64,000 bases of DNA, from contig JALHQW010000031.1 in assembly GCA_022841745.1 (NCBI GenBank), positions 1 through 64,000 of the forward strand, in the 5' to 3' direction. The position numbers were made by a program, and so were the translations under genes. Numbering within the stretch: the first letter of the stretch is position 1; each line of letters opens with the position of its first letter. This DNA comes from Saprospiraceae bacterium (GTDB taxonomy: Bacteria; Bacteroidota; Bacteroidia; Chitinophagales; Saprospiraceae). Shown piece by piece: positions 41,308 to 49,863 of the stretch. The notes below the pieces were generated by a model. It saw only the letters and a list, made by a program, of their open reading frames with translations. It was not told where the DNA came from and made no database searches.

Positions 41308-42543
41308 TCAAACATAAAAATCCGACCCCGACGACAGCGTCGTCTCAATCACCACATCGCTTTGCAGCGTGCGGTGCACGGGGCATCGCTCGGCTATTTC
41401 AAGCAGCCGCTGCCGTTGCTCCTGCGTCAAGTCACCGACCAAGACCAACCGCTTGCAGATATGGTCGAGCCGTGTGGGCTTGTCGTTGTCCATATCCTGC
41501 ACGTGCTTTTGGGAGTGGTTGGAATAGACATAGACCTCCCTCAAATCCCATTTCTTGCGCTGGGCGTACAGCTTTAGGGTCATTGCAGTGCAGGCCGTCA
41601 AGCTTGACAGGAGCAGTTCGTAGGGAGATGGGCCGAAATCGTTCCCGCCCACGCTTTCAGGCTCATCGGCGGTCAGGGAATGCTTGTTCATCTGTATTGA
41701 CGTAGTGTACTTGTCCGCCGTCACATCCAGGTGCGCCACCAGTTGCTCTGTCTCCAATTCGAGTGCTTTCTTCGGTTTTGGAGGCAGAAAACGGGAGGCC
41801 CAGGAGCCAATCACATTGCCCGCATAAAGGCTGTCCCTCTCCTTTGTCAACAGATGGTCAGCGCCATCGAGGGCAACAAAGCTCTTCGGGTGGAAGGCGT
41901 TGATGAACAGGTGGTGGGCATGGTCGGGGCTGACCACCCTGTCAATCGGGGAGTGCAGGACAAGAAGTGCCTTCTTTCTCATTTTTTTGACAATTTCCAG
42001 CACCTCGTCCTTTTCAAAGTTCTTGACAAAATCGGTGTTGATTTTGAATGCACGTTTGCCGATGACTACCTCGGCTTCGCCTTTTTCTTCTAATTCGCCT
42101 GCTACATGCGAGAAGCGCTGGTAGGCATTGGCGGTAGTGGAGGGAGAGCCGACGGTCGCAATTGCCTTCACCTCCTCCAGTTGCGAGCCGGCCACGATGG
42201 CCGCCGTGCCGCCGAGCGAATGCCCGACCAATAGGGCAGGGGCTTCGTAGTGTTCTTTCATGTAAGCGCAGGCATCCATCAGGTCGCTCACGTTTGCCTC
42301 GAAATGGCTATCGGCAAATTCGCCCTCACTGAGGCCCAGCCCGGTGAAATCAAAGCGGAGGACAGCGAAGCCATGGCTGGTCAGCGCCCGGCTGATGTTC
42401 CGCACTGCGTCAAGGTTGCTGTTGCAGGCAAAGCAGTGGGCAAAGAGGGCGTAGTGGTCGGGTTTTTTATTGGCAGGCAGCTCCAAGTCTGCATGGAGCA
42501 TGATGCCTTTCGAGTTGGGTATTTTCAATGTGACGCTGCTCAT
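41308..42543 (-). CDS. Alpha/beta hydrolase fused to OsmC
   Basis: 411 residues. Residues 1-250 are an alpha/beta hydrolase with nucleophile motif GHSLGG, acid HSPIDRVVSP and His in DGADHLL. Residues 275-405 are an OsmC/Ohr-like domain with the catalytic Cys pair: SSLTACTAMTLKLYAQRKKW and AERCPVHRTL. OsmC proteins reduce organic hydroperoxides with thiols. The fused family is known in Bacteroidota and Proteobacteria. It fits the redox genes around it. Confidence 0.92.
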   Translation of the reverse strand: MSSVTLKIPNSKGIMLHADLELPANKKPDHYALFAHCFACNSNLDAVRNISRALTSHGFAVLRFDFTGLGLSEGEFADSHFEANVSDLMDACAYMKEHYEAPALLVGHSLGGTAAIVAGSQLEEVKAIATVGSPSTTANAYQRFSHVAGELEEKGEAEVVIGKRAFKINTDFVKNFEKDEVLEIVKKMRKKALLVLHSPIDRVVSPDHAHHLFINAFHPKSFVALDGADHLLTKERDSLYAGNVIGSWASRFLPPKPKKALELETEQLVAHLDVTADKYTTSIQMNKHSLTADEPESVGGNDFGPSPYELLLSSLTACTAMTLKLYAQRKKWDLREVYVYSNHSQKHVQDMDNDKPTRLDHICKRLVLVGDLTQEQRQRLLEIAERCPVHRTLQSDVVIETTLSSGSDFYV

Positions 42544-42571
42544 TCTTTTGTTTTATGATTTTGAATTTCTC

Positions 42572-43072
42572 TTAGGCGTGCTTCAACTTGCCTCTGTCAA
42601 CCTGTCTGGAAAACCGTTGCATCAGCAATCTGAATTTTGGATGAATATACGCTTTACAGAATTGGTTTTCTGAGTATTTCGAGTAATATTCCCGAAAATG
42701 CTCAATATTCTCTTTGAACGACACGAAAGGCAGCACCTTTGTGATAATTGGCTTCTCGAATTCTTGCTGAAGCTCCCCAAGTATCCCATGAATTGCCACT
42801 GCTTGTGCCTCAGAAAAAATATAGACCGCCGAGCGGTATTTATTCCGCATGGAATGCTCCGAAGTGCAACTGTGCGTGTACAAATGGATGGCGGCCAGGG
42901 TTGCCAGGTCAATTGCGCTGGCATCGAAATGGACGATGACCGCTTCGGAAAGGCTACTGTTTTCGCCCTCCGAAGCAATCCATCCCTGCTCCACTTTTTC
43001 AACACCCTTCAGCACGCTGAAGACCGCTTCCGTGCACCAGTGGCAGCCACCGCCGAAGCCTATTTTTCCCAT
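42572..43072 (-). CDS. msrA: MsrA-like peptide methionine sulfoxide reductase
   Basis: 166 residues from ATG 43072. The active site is GGGCHWCTEAVFSVLKGV, a variant with a second Cys in place of the usual GCFWG Trp-Gly. The family segment THSCTSEHSMRNKYRSAVYI replaces the common HDPT-QxxRQGxDxGxQYRS loop. It should repair methionine-S-sulfoxide in proteins. The start overlaps the stop of the DUF427 gene (TGATG). The window has a second, more typical MsrA at 60875. Confidence 0.85.
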   Translation of the reverse strand: MGKIGFGGGCHWCTEAVFSVLKGVEKVEQGWIASEGENSSLSEAVIVHFDASAIDLATLAAIHLYTHSCTSEHSMRNKYRSAVYIFSEAQAVAIHGILGELQQEFEKPIITKVLPFVSFKENIEHFREYYSKYSENQFCKAYIHPKFRLLMQRFSRQVDRGKLKHA

Positions 43073-43356
43073 CACGATACAACTTCGACGCCCCGCCAAA
43101 AGGCGACGTGGTCCTTGATGTGCTTGGCCGCATCCTTCGGGCTCGGGTAGAACCATGCGGCGTCCTTGTTCTGCTTGCCGTCCACCTCGATAGTGTAGTA
43201 GGAGGCCAGCCCCTTCCACGGGCAGGTGGTGTGGAGGTCAGATGCCTTGAAGAACTCTTTGTTGATAGAGTCGGGCGGAAAATATTGATTGCCTTCCACG
43301 TTTTTGGTCTCGTTGCTCTCGGCGATGACCTGACCGTTCCAAATTGCTTTTGCCAT
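43072..43356 (-). CDS. DUF427 protein
   Basis: 94 residues from ATG 43356. Typical DUF427 features: AKAIWNGQVIAES, NQYFPPDSI, TTCPWKGLASYYTI and DAAWFYPSPKDAAKHIKDHV. The fold is a small beta barrel of unknown activity, with a conserved Cys-Pro-Trp-Lys-Gly. It often accompanies redox genes. A second, two-domain DUF427 protein is at 47788. Confidence 0.88.
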   Translation of the reverse strand: MAKAIWNGQVIAESNETKNVEGNQYFPPDSINKEFFKASDLHTTCPWKGLASYYTIEVDGKQNKDAAWFYPSPKDAAKHIKDHVAFWRGVEVVS

Positions 43357-43380
43357 GATTTTATTCAAGTTTGTTAATGT

Positions 43381-43686
43381 TTACGAATCGGTGTGAATAT
43401 CGGAATGCTGATAGCTGACCTTGCACTTTTCGCAGATAAGCTCTTCGCCGTTGCCCGTGCGCTTGAGGGCAATGCCGGCGATGTGCTTATTGGCATACCT
43501 GTTAATCCAGCCGACGTTGGATTCCTTGCTGAAGATATTCAGGTTTTCCTGCTTTATTGCATCATAGAAATGGCCGCCGTACTCCTGCCTGCCCCAACAG
43601 TTCGGGCAGACGCCTTCGGGGGCTGGCATTTCTTCGGGCGTGTCTTTTTTTTTCAAAAAATTCAAAAGTGATTGTACTAAATCCAT
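43381..43686 (-). CDS. Small zinc-ribbon-like protein
   Basis: 101 residues. Two CxxC pairs, VCPNCWGRQEYGG and ICEKCKVSYQ, frame a middle that contains NVGWINRYANKHIAGIALKR; this gives a treble-clef or zinc-ribbon-like site. I know similar short Bacteroidota proteins but no function. 24 bp upstream of the DUF427 gene. Confidence 0.65.
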   Translation of the reverse strand: MDLVQSLLNFLKKKDTPEEMPAPEGVCPNCWGRQEYGGHFYDAIKQENLNIFSKESNVGWINRYANKHIAGIALKRTGNGEELICEKCKVSYQHSDIHTDS

Positions 43687-43887
43687 GATTGTACTTTTTT
43701 ATGGTTGTTAAAACTTGACTCTCATTCTGGGCGCTTTGCCAAAGCCTCGGCCTTTATGCCGCAGCGTTATCGTCTCGGCCCCTTTGTTGTGGATACTTTC
43801 TGGCTCAGGCACTTCTCGATGGTGATGGCCGAAATAAAAATTCCCGACAAACCCCCAGCAAAATCGCCGACTTCTTGGTTGTTTGGC

Positions 43888-44409
43888 TCAATGTGGCAAA
43901 GTCACCGTAACTAATTGTAAGCAGTAAAATAGTTGAAATTCCAGAACTTTGCCTCTCCTTTCCCGGTACTGCTGAACGAGCCCGGGGTCGCCAGCTCGAA
44001 CAGTGTACATAAAAAACGAGTCTATGAAGCCGTGCATGATGAACCCCAAAATAATCTCTTCCCCGACTTCCTTTGCCGACAGCACATCCTTGTAAACCTT
44101 TGCGCGAGGCGAAGAGGAATTAGATGCTGAAAATGACCCGTCGCGAACCGCAGCGCCATGTTGCCGGGCCATACCATCAACAGGCACTCGGATGTCAGGG
44201 CAACGCTCATCACCAATGCGAGGGCGAACATCCGCCTCCTCGCGCCCCTGAGCAACAATAGCCCCGCCACCACATTTTGAACCACGACGGAATGCTACCA
44301 TGCTGCTTCGTGCCCATTGGGCACGAAAACCTGCCCCGCCAAAAGCACAGAGAGGCTCAGCAAATATGCCTCGTATTTTTTTTCGGCCCAGAAAATCGAT
44401 AGATTTTTT
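43888..44409 (-). pseudogene. Decayed small membrane protein gene
   Basis: Pieces of a membrane protein lie in different frames. KKYEAYLLSLSVLLAGQVFV ends at an in-frame TAG, then VVVQNVVAGLLLLRGARRRM and FALALVMSVALTSECLLMVW follow in the same frame; after about 44125 the credible reading (EIILGFIMHGFIDSFFMYTV) moves to another frame. A run of eight A near 44378 is a further slip point. At least one stop and two shifts, so it is dead or badly sequenced. A four-helix DoxX-like protein is a guess. Confidence 0.55.
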
Positions 44410-44423
44410 CACCAATAATGGTT

Positions 44424-44777
44424 TTATCCGATGCCGCCGATGGCATAAGACCACACATCGAACCGGAACTGGTCTTTGTATTTGATGTATTTATCCAGTT
44501 GTTCGATATAAATATGCCTGATTTCTTCTTTGTCTAAAAACTTGCTCTTGTGCATGGCCACTTCTTCTTTTGTAATGCCCTCATCCATTATCATCCGATA
44601 GGCAATGCCTTCGTTGACCTCGATGGCCAGGGCCTTTATCTCATCCGGGTGCAGGTTCCTGTCGGCGAGTTCATCTTCCGCCCTGTCTTGATACTCCTTC
44701 CCCCAATTTTTTGGGTCGTCTATTATCTCAATCAATGATTTTGCGTCGAGTTCCATCAGGTATTTGCCTAAAGCCAT
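44424..44777 (-). CDS. Small helical hypothetical protein
   Basis: 117 residues, mostly charged helices (SLIEIIDDPKNWGKEYQDRA, EEIRHIYIEQLDKYIKYKDQ). No known domain. Five bp downstream of the antiporter gene, so probably co-transcribed; its C-terminus YAIGGIG is close to the start of the decayed membrane gene. Confidence 0.6.
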   Translation of the reverse strand: MALGKYLMELDAKSLIEIIDDPKNWGKEYQDRAEDELADRNLHPDEIKALAIEVNEGIAYRMIMDEGITKEEVAMHKSKFLDKEEIRHIYIEQLDKYIKYKDQFRFDVWSYAIGGIG

Positions 44778-44782
44778 AATGT

Positions 44783-45373
44783 TTAATTTTGAAGTGATTT
44801 AACGAGCTTGCCAATCGTGAGCCCCTGAACAATAATCGAAAAAAGGACGACGGCGTAGGTCATCAGGATGATGCCGCCGCCGAAGGGGTAATTGCCCAGG
44901 CTCAACGCCAATGCAATCGAAATGCCCCCTCTCAGGCCGCCCCAGGTCAGTATTTTAACCGTATCGATCGGCCGCGTCTCAGAATGTTTTAAAAACGAAT
45001 AGGTGGAATACAGGGTGACGAAACGGACAGCCAGCACGATGCCGATGGCAACTACTCCCATTATCAAAAAATGAAAGTCGAAATCCAGCAGGTGCAGCGC
45101 CAGGCCGATGAGCACGAACAAAACCCCGTTCAGCACTTCGTCCAAAACCTCCCACACCTCATTCAGTAGTTGCTTGGCCTTGGAATCCATGTCATGGTTC
45201 ATATCGAGGCCGTTGCCGATGACCAAGCCACAGACCACCATTGCCAAAGGGGCAGACACATGGAGCAGATGCGCTACCGCCGAGCCCGTCATCACCACAG
45301 CGAGGCTGAGCAGTACCGCCAGTTTCGGCTCGTCAAAAACGGATTTTATCAAAAGATAGCCAATGTAGCCCAA
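44783..45373 (-). CDS. Na+/H+ antiporter, C-terminal part after a frameshift
   Basis: 196 residues, about six membrane segments; it includes the CPA1 motif TWGGLRGGISIALALSLGNY and the loop VVCGLVIGNGLD. The reading continues the gene at 45333-46031 if one base is removed from a run of nine A at 45410-45418. Removing it gives LLFFGEAIGGLVYGAVLGYI across the join. It is one gene in two frames: a mutation, a sequencing error or phase-variable slippage. Confidence 0.8.
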   Translation of the reverse strand: MGYIGYLLIKSVFDEPKLAVLLSLAVVMTGSAVAHLLHVSAPLAMVVCGLVIGNGLDMNHDMDSKAKQLLNEVWEVLDEVLNGVLFVLIGLALHLLDFDFHFLIMGVVAIGIVLAVRFVTLYSTYSFLKHSETRPIDTVKILTWGGLRGGISIALALSLGNYPFGGGIILMTYAVVLFSIIVQGLTIGKLVKSLQN

Positions 45374-46031
45374 TACTGCCCCATATACCAGGCCGCCAAT
45401 GGCTTCCCCAAAAAAAAAGCAGCCCTATTTCGGAGGCGATATTCCCCTGTGCTTCCCGCATTCCCGTTGCGGGGACGAACAAAAGTAAGCCCGAAAAAAC
45501 AACCACACCGACCCCGTCGTTGAAAAGTGATTCGCCTTCTATTTTTAACTGAAGGCTTTTGGTGACGTTGGCTCTTTTTAAGATGGACAGCACCGCAATC
45601 GGGTCGGTCGGCGAAATCAATGCACCAAACAACAGGCAGTATATCAGCGGCATTTCCACGCCCATCGCCATCGAAAGCAGCTTGATGCTTCCGCCGACCA
45701 AAAAAGTGGAAATCAGCACACCGAGCGAGGCAAACAAAAGCACCGACCACCGCTCTTTTGCCAAATCCCTGATATTGATGTGCAGCGCTCCTGCGAACAA
45801 CAGGAAACTCAGCAAGCCCTCGAACAACAGGTTTTCAAAATCGGCAGCATAGACCACATCGCAGAATTGCTGAAAGAGCGAAGGGGCCAGAGGTTTCAGC
45901 AGGTATAAAACACCTACCATCGCGATACTCAAAATCATCAGCCCAATGGTATAAGGTAGTTTTAACCATTTGTGGTTGATGAGACTGAGTATCGCCGCTA
46001 AGCCGAAAACCAAAGAAATAGATTCTGGCAT
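45333..46031 (-). CDS. Na+/H+ antiporter (CPA1/NhaP-like), N-terminal part
   Basis: 232 residues read before the shift. About six membrane segments; conserved CPA1 ion-site region ALISPTDPIAVLSILKRANV and SLFNDGVGVVVFSGL. The last 20 or so residues (WGSHWRPGIWGS...) are out of frame after the A9 run at 45410-45418. The full protein would be about 415 residues and exchange Na+ (or K+) for H+, in line with other salt-stress genes nearby. Confidence 0.82.
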   Translation of the reverse strand: MPESISLVFGLAAILSLINHKWLKLPYTIGLMILSIAMVGVLYLLKPLAPSLFQQFCDVVYAADFENLLFEGLLSFLLFAGALHINIRDLAKERWSVLLFASLGVLISTFLVGGSIKLLSMAMGVEMPLIYCLLFGALISPTDPIAVLSILKRANVTKSLQLKIEGESLFNDGVGVVVFSGLLLFVPATGMREAQGNIASEIGLLFFWGSHWRPGIWGSIGLHWLSFDKIRF

Positions 46032-46036
46032 TGTTC

Positions 46037-47431
46037 TTATTTTTCAAAACCTGCTATACCGCACAGGTCGTACAGCCCCGGCTTGCCGATGGCCGATTTG
46101 GTCACGTCCAACAGGTAGCTTTCCTTGAATGTCAGCCCAATGTCCGTTATTTCAAAAATCTTCATCGAAAATGACGAAAAGGCCCCCACGCAGTAGAGGT
46201 ACTTATTGTCGGGCGTCACGTGCATATCCTTGATGTCGTTGTGCGGGTTGTCAGCATTGACGTGGGCAAACGGCATCGTCTTTTCGACATTGGAATCTTT
46301 GATGGAAAATGGGGTGATGACGTTGGTGCCAAAGCTGGCCACGTAGAGCCTGTCCTGCGAGGGGCTGAGCGTGGTCCAGCAAGCCTCGTCCACGTCGTGC
46401 TGGGCACCGGTGGTATGGTGGCCAATTTTTTCGACCTTCTTGCCGTTGTCGCGGAGCACCACCAAGCCGTGGTCGTCCTTTTCAGGGATGAGGTTGAAAT
46501 AACTGGCCATCACCGTTTGGTTGTCGGCCAGCCAATCGAAGCCCACGCCGCCGATGACGCCTTTTTCCTCGTAAAAGCGGGGGTTTGAAATTTCGCCGTT
46601 GGCAAAATCATAGACCATGAAACGGCTTGGGCGGGTCTCGTTGACCTCAGGTTTTTCCGTAAAGAAATGAGGCACGCCCCAGAGCATCACCGCCAGTTTT
46701 TTACCATCGGGGCTGAACATGGCCTGTGCCGGGCCGCCCCATTTGCGGGCGTATTTGTCGAGCATTTTCACATGGGCAAGCTCGCCGGTTTTGGCGTTCA
46801 GGCGATAGAGTTGGATGTTGCGGTCTTTGTCCGAAGCATCCGGCTTGCTTAGGTCTTGCTTGAAGAAAGCGTCGTCCGGGTAGCGCCTTTTCTTTTCACC
46901 GTCGTAAAGCACGGTCGGTGTGCCCCACTGGTTGCCGACCACGACCCAGTACATGTTTGCCTCAGCGGCAATGGCCGTGTGGGCGATGGATACAGGGCGG
47001 ATGCCGTTGGCGTCCACATTTTTTCTGTCCGACAGCTTGCCGTTGATTTTGTCCACTTTGAAAACCGAGACGGTATTGCCCCCCGTGTTCACAGTGAGCA
47101 AGTTGTCTTCGATGATGGCGAGCGAATACTGGTTGTCGTAGTCGCCGTTGGCGGGTGCATCGTAATCGCTGCCGCCGTTGCTCCCCGTCCCGTAAACCGT
47201 CTCGCCACCGAGCGTGCCATCGGCATAGCGTTCGAGGCAGACCACTTGGTTTTCGCCCTCGCCGTTGGTGGTAGTGTAGATGTACCCTTTGACCTCTTTT
47301 TGAATGGGGGCCTCAGTCTGGGAAGCCTCCCCGGTTTTGGCGCTTTCCTGCGAATTGTTTTGGCAAGAGAATGCAAACACCGAGACCAATGCAAGTATCA
47401 ATGCGAACCGACATTCTTTTAGCATAATCAT
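46037..47431 (-). CDS. Beta-propeller (lactonase-like) lipoprotein
   Basis: 464 residues. The lipoprotein signal ends FAFSC (Cys about residue 23). The mature protein has seven repeating blade-like segments such as NLLTVNTGGNTVSVFKVDK, QAMFSPDGKKLAVMLWG and HVTPDNKYLYCVGAFSS, as in 6-phosphogluconolactonase/YVTN-type propellers. Its location is the outer face of a membrane. The activity is unknown; the catalytic His/Glu of true lactonases cannot be assigned. Confidence 0.78.
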   Translation of the reverse strand: MIMLKECRFALILALVSVFAFSCQNNSQESAKTGEASQTEAPIQKEVKGYIYTTTNGEGENQVVCLERYADGTLGGETVYGTGSNGGSDYDAPANGDYDNQYSLAIIEDNLLTVNTGGNTVSVFKVDKINGKLSDRKNVDANGIRPVSIAHTAIAAEANMYWVVVGNQWGTPTVLYDGEKKRRYPDDAFFKQDLSKPDASDKDRNIQLYRLNAKTGELAHVKMLDKYARKWGGPAQAMFSPDGKKLAVMLWGVPHFFTEKPEVNETRPSRFMVYDFANGEISNPRFYEEKGVIGGVGFDWLADNQTVMASYFNLIPEKDDHGLVVLRDNGKKVEKIGHHTTGAQHDVDEACWTTLSPSQDRLYVASFGTNVITPFSIKDSNVEKTMPFAHVNADNPHNDIKDMHVTPDNKYLYCVGAFSSFSMKIFEITDIGLTFKESYLLDVTKSAIGKPGLYDLCGIAGFEK

Positions 47432-47460
47432 CTGTTTTGTTTTTTTAAAAAAATTAAAAA

Positions 47461-47757
47461 TTATGGTTTGACGTGCCTCTCGAAGACCCTTCCCACCGAA
47501 ACATCATAAGCGTCAAAGACTTCGGCCTTGCCCCGTTCCTTGGCTTTTTTGTGCTCCATGTGGGTGTCCCACGCTTCGAAGGCAGCATCGTCCTCAAATT
47601 CGACAACGAGCACGTTTTCGCCATCGTCCCCTTGGTAAACTTTGTGCCCGTTGTAGCCCTTTATTTTGGCGATATGCCCTGCCATCTGGCCATAAAGGTT
47701 CTCAAATTCTTCCTGAAAATCAGGGTTTACCCTGTATTTGAATACGCCTACAATCAT
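47461..47757 (-). CDS. ABM-domain monooxygenase-like protein
   Basis: 98 residues with the ferredoxin-like ABM fold: VGVFKYRVNPDFQEEFENLY, then ENVLVVEFEDDAAFEAWDTH. Members are small dimeric oxygenases acting on quinols or haem, or unknown. 29 bp upstream of the propeller gene on the same strand. Confidence 0.82.
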   Translation of the reverse strand: MIVGVFKYRVNPDFQEEFENLYGQMAGHIAKIKGYNGHKVYQGDDGENVLVVEFEDDAAFEAWDTHMEHKKAKERGKAEVFDAYDVSVGRVFERHVKP

Positions 47758-47787
47758 AGTTTTTTTATTTTAAATTGAAAATTGTGA

Positions 47788-48348
47788 CTACCAGCCTTCC
47801 GTACCGCTCCCACCTTTGAACGGGCCTGTTAAATCTGCCGTTACCCAACCTGCGTAGAAGCGGCTTTCCTGCGCCGCCACTCGCTCCGGGCCAATATAGC
47901 AAGCCAAGCCATGCGGATAAAAAGCAAGGTAACCTTTTAATACTTCATACCCTTCAAATGGCGATTCATAGCTCCACGCAACCATTTTTTCAGGCGCTTC
48001 GCTGAAAGCCCAATAAGTGGCTTTGCCCTTCCATTCGCACCAGCTTTCCTTACCGTCCATTTTTGTCAAAAGCCTCCGCTTCACATCCGCCGGGGGGACA
48101 CAAACCGTCGGCGGATTGGCAGTTTCCCGAACCGAAAGTGCTTTCGCACTTTCTACTATGGTGTTCTCCCCCTTCCGAATTCGGACGACTTCCTGGATGG
48201 GCATCACTGCAGGCGGTCTCGGGAAATCCCATACGGACACCTCCCCCTCCTTTGGCTCGACGGCGAATGGCGGCCGGGCCTTTCCCGTGTATTCCCATTT
48301 CTTGCGGGCAGCCGCTATCCAGCCGGGTATGTCGTCGTGTTGCTTCAT
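47788..48348 (-). CDS. DUF427 protein with two repeats
   Basis: 186 residues. The N-terminal part contains EVVRIRKGENTIVESAKALS and the C-terminal part DGKESWCEWKGKATYWAF, then ESPFEGYEVLKGYLAFYPHG. This matches the long DUF427 class. Unlike the short paralog it lacks the CPWKG Cys position (CEWKG instead keeps Cys). One base separates its start from the stop of the upstream gene at 48350. Confidence 0.85.
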   Translation of the reverse strand: MKQHDDIPGWIAAARKKWEYTGKARPPFAVEPKEGEVSVWDFPRPPAVMPIQEVVRIRKGENTIVESAKALSVRETANPPTVCVPPADVKRRLLTKMDGKESWCEWKGKATYWAFSEAPEKMVAWSYESPFEGYEVLKGYLAFYPHGLACYIGPERVAAQESRFYAGWVTADLTGPFKGGSGTEGW

Positions 48349-48349
48349 T

Positions 48350-49048
48350 TTATATCACTTCCGTCAAATCCTTTAAAATGATGTCGTTCCTTTTCCGCAA
48401 TGCCCTCCGCAGCCAGCCTTTGTGCCCTGCCCCAAAAGTTATCAAAATCCGCTTGCCTTGATAAGCGTATTCGTCTAATGCCTTTTCCATGAATGCGTAA
48501 TGTGCCCGGTTGATGGCCTCCCAGCCGCCGATGCCCAAATCTTTTCCGAAGGATTTTTCAAAAGCCGTCATTTGAATATCAACGGCTTGGTCGTATCGCT
48601 CTGAATCAATCCAAATCGGGTCGTACTCGTCCTCGACCGTCTTGAAGATGGCATTGGACTCCTGCACTGCATGCTGATAAGCCCGCACGTCGGCGGCCCG
48701 CCCCGGGTCTTGGTATATCTCGTCGAGCTTGGCTTCCCTGGCGGTGGACATTTGTTCCGTCCACGCCGAGGTTGGGATTATCTCAAATTTCAGCTTTCCC
48801 AAAAGCGGGATTATCACTTCCGAATATTCGGGAAATTGGCTCACCCGGCTTTCCGAGATGAACTTATTCTGCTTCCATTCCTCCAGTGCTTTCGGCAGTC
48901 GGTCGGGCGGTATTTCGGCAAAAACCAAGTCGGGGTATATCGTCCTGACGATTTCCCGCAGCACCCGCAGGCTATAGGATTTGTGCTCGAAATGCCCGCT
49001 GTGTATGGTGCCGAGCACAATGACTTCGTTTTTATTTGTTCCGTCCAT
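48350..49048 (-). CDS. TraB/Tiki-superfamily-like protein
   Basis: 232 residues. The N-terminal VIVLGTIHSGH with YPDLVFAEIPPDRL and the C-terminal ILITFGAGHKGWLRRALRKR resemble the His/Glu motifs of the TraB/GumN/ChaN (Tiki) superfamily of metal-dependent hydrolases or peptidases. Shorter than most and without a signal peptide. The function is unknown. Confidence 0.6.
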   Translation of the reverse strand: MDGTNKNEVIVLGTIHSGHFEHKSYSLRVLREIVRTIYPDLVFAEIPPDRLPKALEEWKQNKFISESRVSQFPEYSEVIIPLLGKLKFEIIPTSAWTEQMSTAREAKLDEIYQDPGRAADVRAYQHAVQESNAIFKTVEDEYDPIWIDSERYDQAVDIQMTAFEKSFGKDLGIGGWEAINRAHYAFMEKALDEYAYQGKRILITFGAGHKGWLRRALRKRNDIILKDLTEVI

Positions 49049-49059
49049 TTTTTCTCTGT

Positions 49060-49863
49060 TCAGTTTTGGGCATCCACGTTCAGTGCCTCGATTTTTGCCC
49101 GCAGCTCCTCAATCGCATTGAAAAGGACGACGGGGAAGCTCCCGTGCTCTTCGCCGCAGGCTTCGCAGCGGATGCGCATTTTTCGCTCGGCCGGTATCCG
49201 CTCAAAATCAGGTGAAAGGTTGTAGGATATGCGGTGTAAAATCAGGTTCTTGTAAAACCTTTTGTCTTCCGGCGTTACATGGGAATTCGATACGCGGTCA
49301 ATCAGCAGCTCGGCGTTTTTGATAATGCTCCTGAACTCCTTGACCCCCGAGTCGGCGGTGTGCTTGTGGTCGTCGTGCGGGTCGTCGTCGGACATGAGCA
49401 GGTGGTCCACGAAGTGGGTGAGCGCAATCGTGCCATTGTAGATGGTGACATAGTGCCGCTTCCTCATCTCGTCGAACTGCTTTTCCTCGTACGGGAACGA
49501 TTCAATGCTCTTTTCAAACAGGCGGTACAGCTCCGAGATGTGTTCCAGCTCCCGCTGTATTTTGCCGTCCTCCTTCGCTTCCTCAATCTGCACCGAGAGC
49601 AGGTTGTTTGCCTCTATCTGGTCGGTGAGCGCGATGTAGAGCAGCACCGAGCCTACCAGCGACAGTATCGGCGAGGTGATGCCCCCGATGGTGTCGCCGA
49701 GCGTACCAGTTTTGCCGAGCAGGTCGCCCGGGAGGTCAAGCATGAACGCCACCGCTGGTAGCACGAACGTGGAAATGATGCCGATGCCGAGCACCCATTT
49801 TGAAATCTGCTTCTTGTCCTTTTTCCGTTGCACGTTCAAAGTTTTTCGCCTAATGCCTTCCAT
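49060..49863 (-). CDS. Membrane protein with cytoplasmic helical domain
   Basis: 267 residues from ATG 49863. Two membrane segments (WVLGIGIISTFVLPAVAFML and TSPILSLVGSVLLYIALT) are followed by a coiled coil and a helical domain with a possible zinc site (RCEACGEEH). The layout resembles membrane-anchored proteins annotated as putative phage abortive infection proteins, but the likeness is weak. It overlaps the upstream gene by 28 bp. Confidence 0.6.
   Translation of the reverse strand: MEGIRRKTLNVQRKKDKKQISKWVLGIGIISTFVLPAVAFMLDLPGDLLGKTGTLGDTIGGITSPILSLVGSVLLYIALTDQIEANNLLSVQIEEAKEDGKIQRELEHISELYRLFEKSIESFPYEEKQFDEMRKRHYVTIYNGTIALTHFVDHLLMSDDDPHDDHKHTADSGVKEFRSIIKNAELLIDRVSNSHVTPEDKRFYKNLILHRISYNLSPDFERIPAERKMRIRCEACGEEHGSFPVVLFNAIEELRAKIEALNVDAQN

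Noticed and set aside
43705-43914. 69-codon plus-strand open frame
   Set aside because: Lies in the gap upstream of the small zinc-ribbon-like gene; no family features, and the surrounding sequence is decayed.
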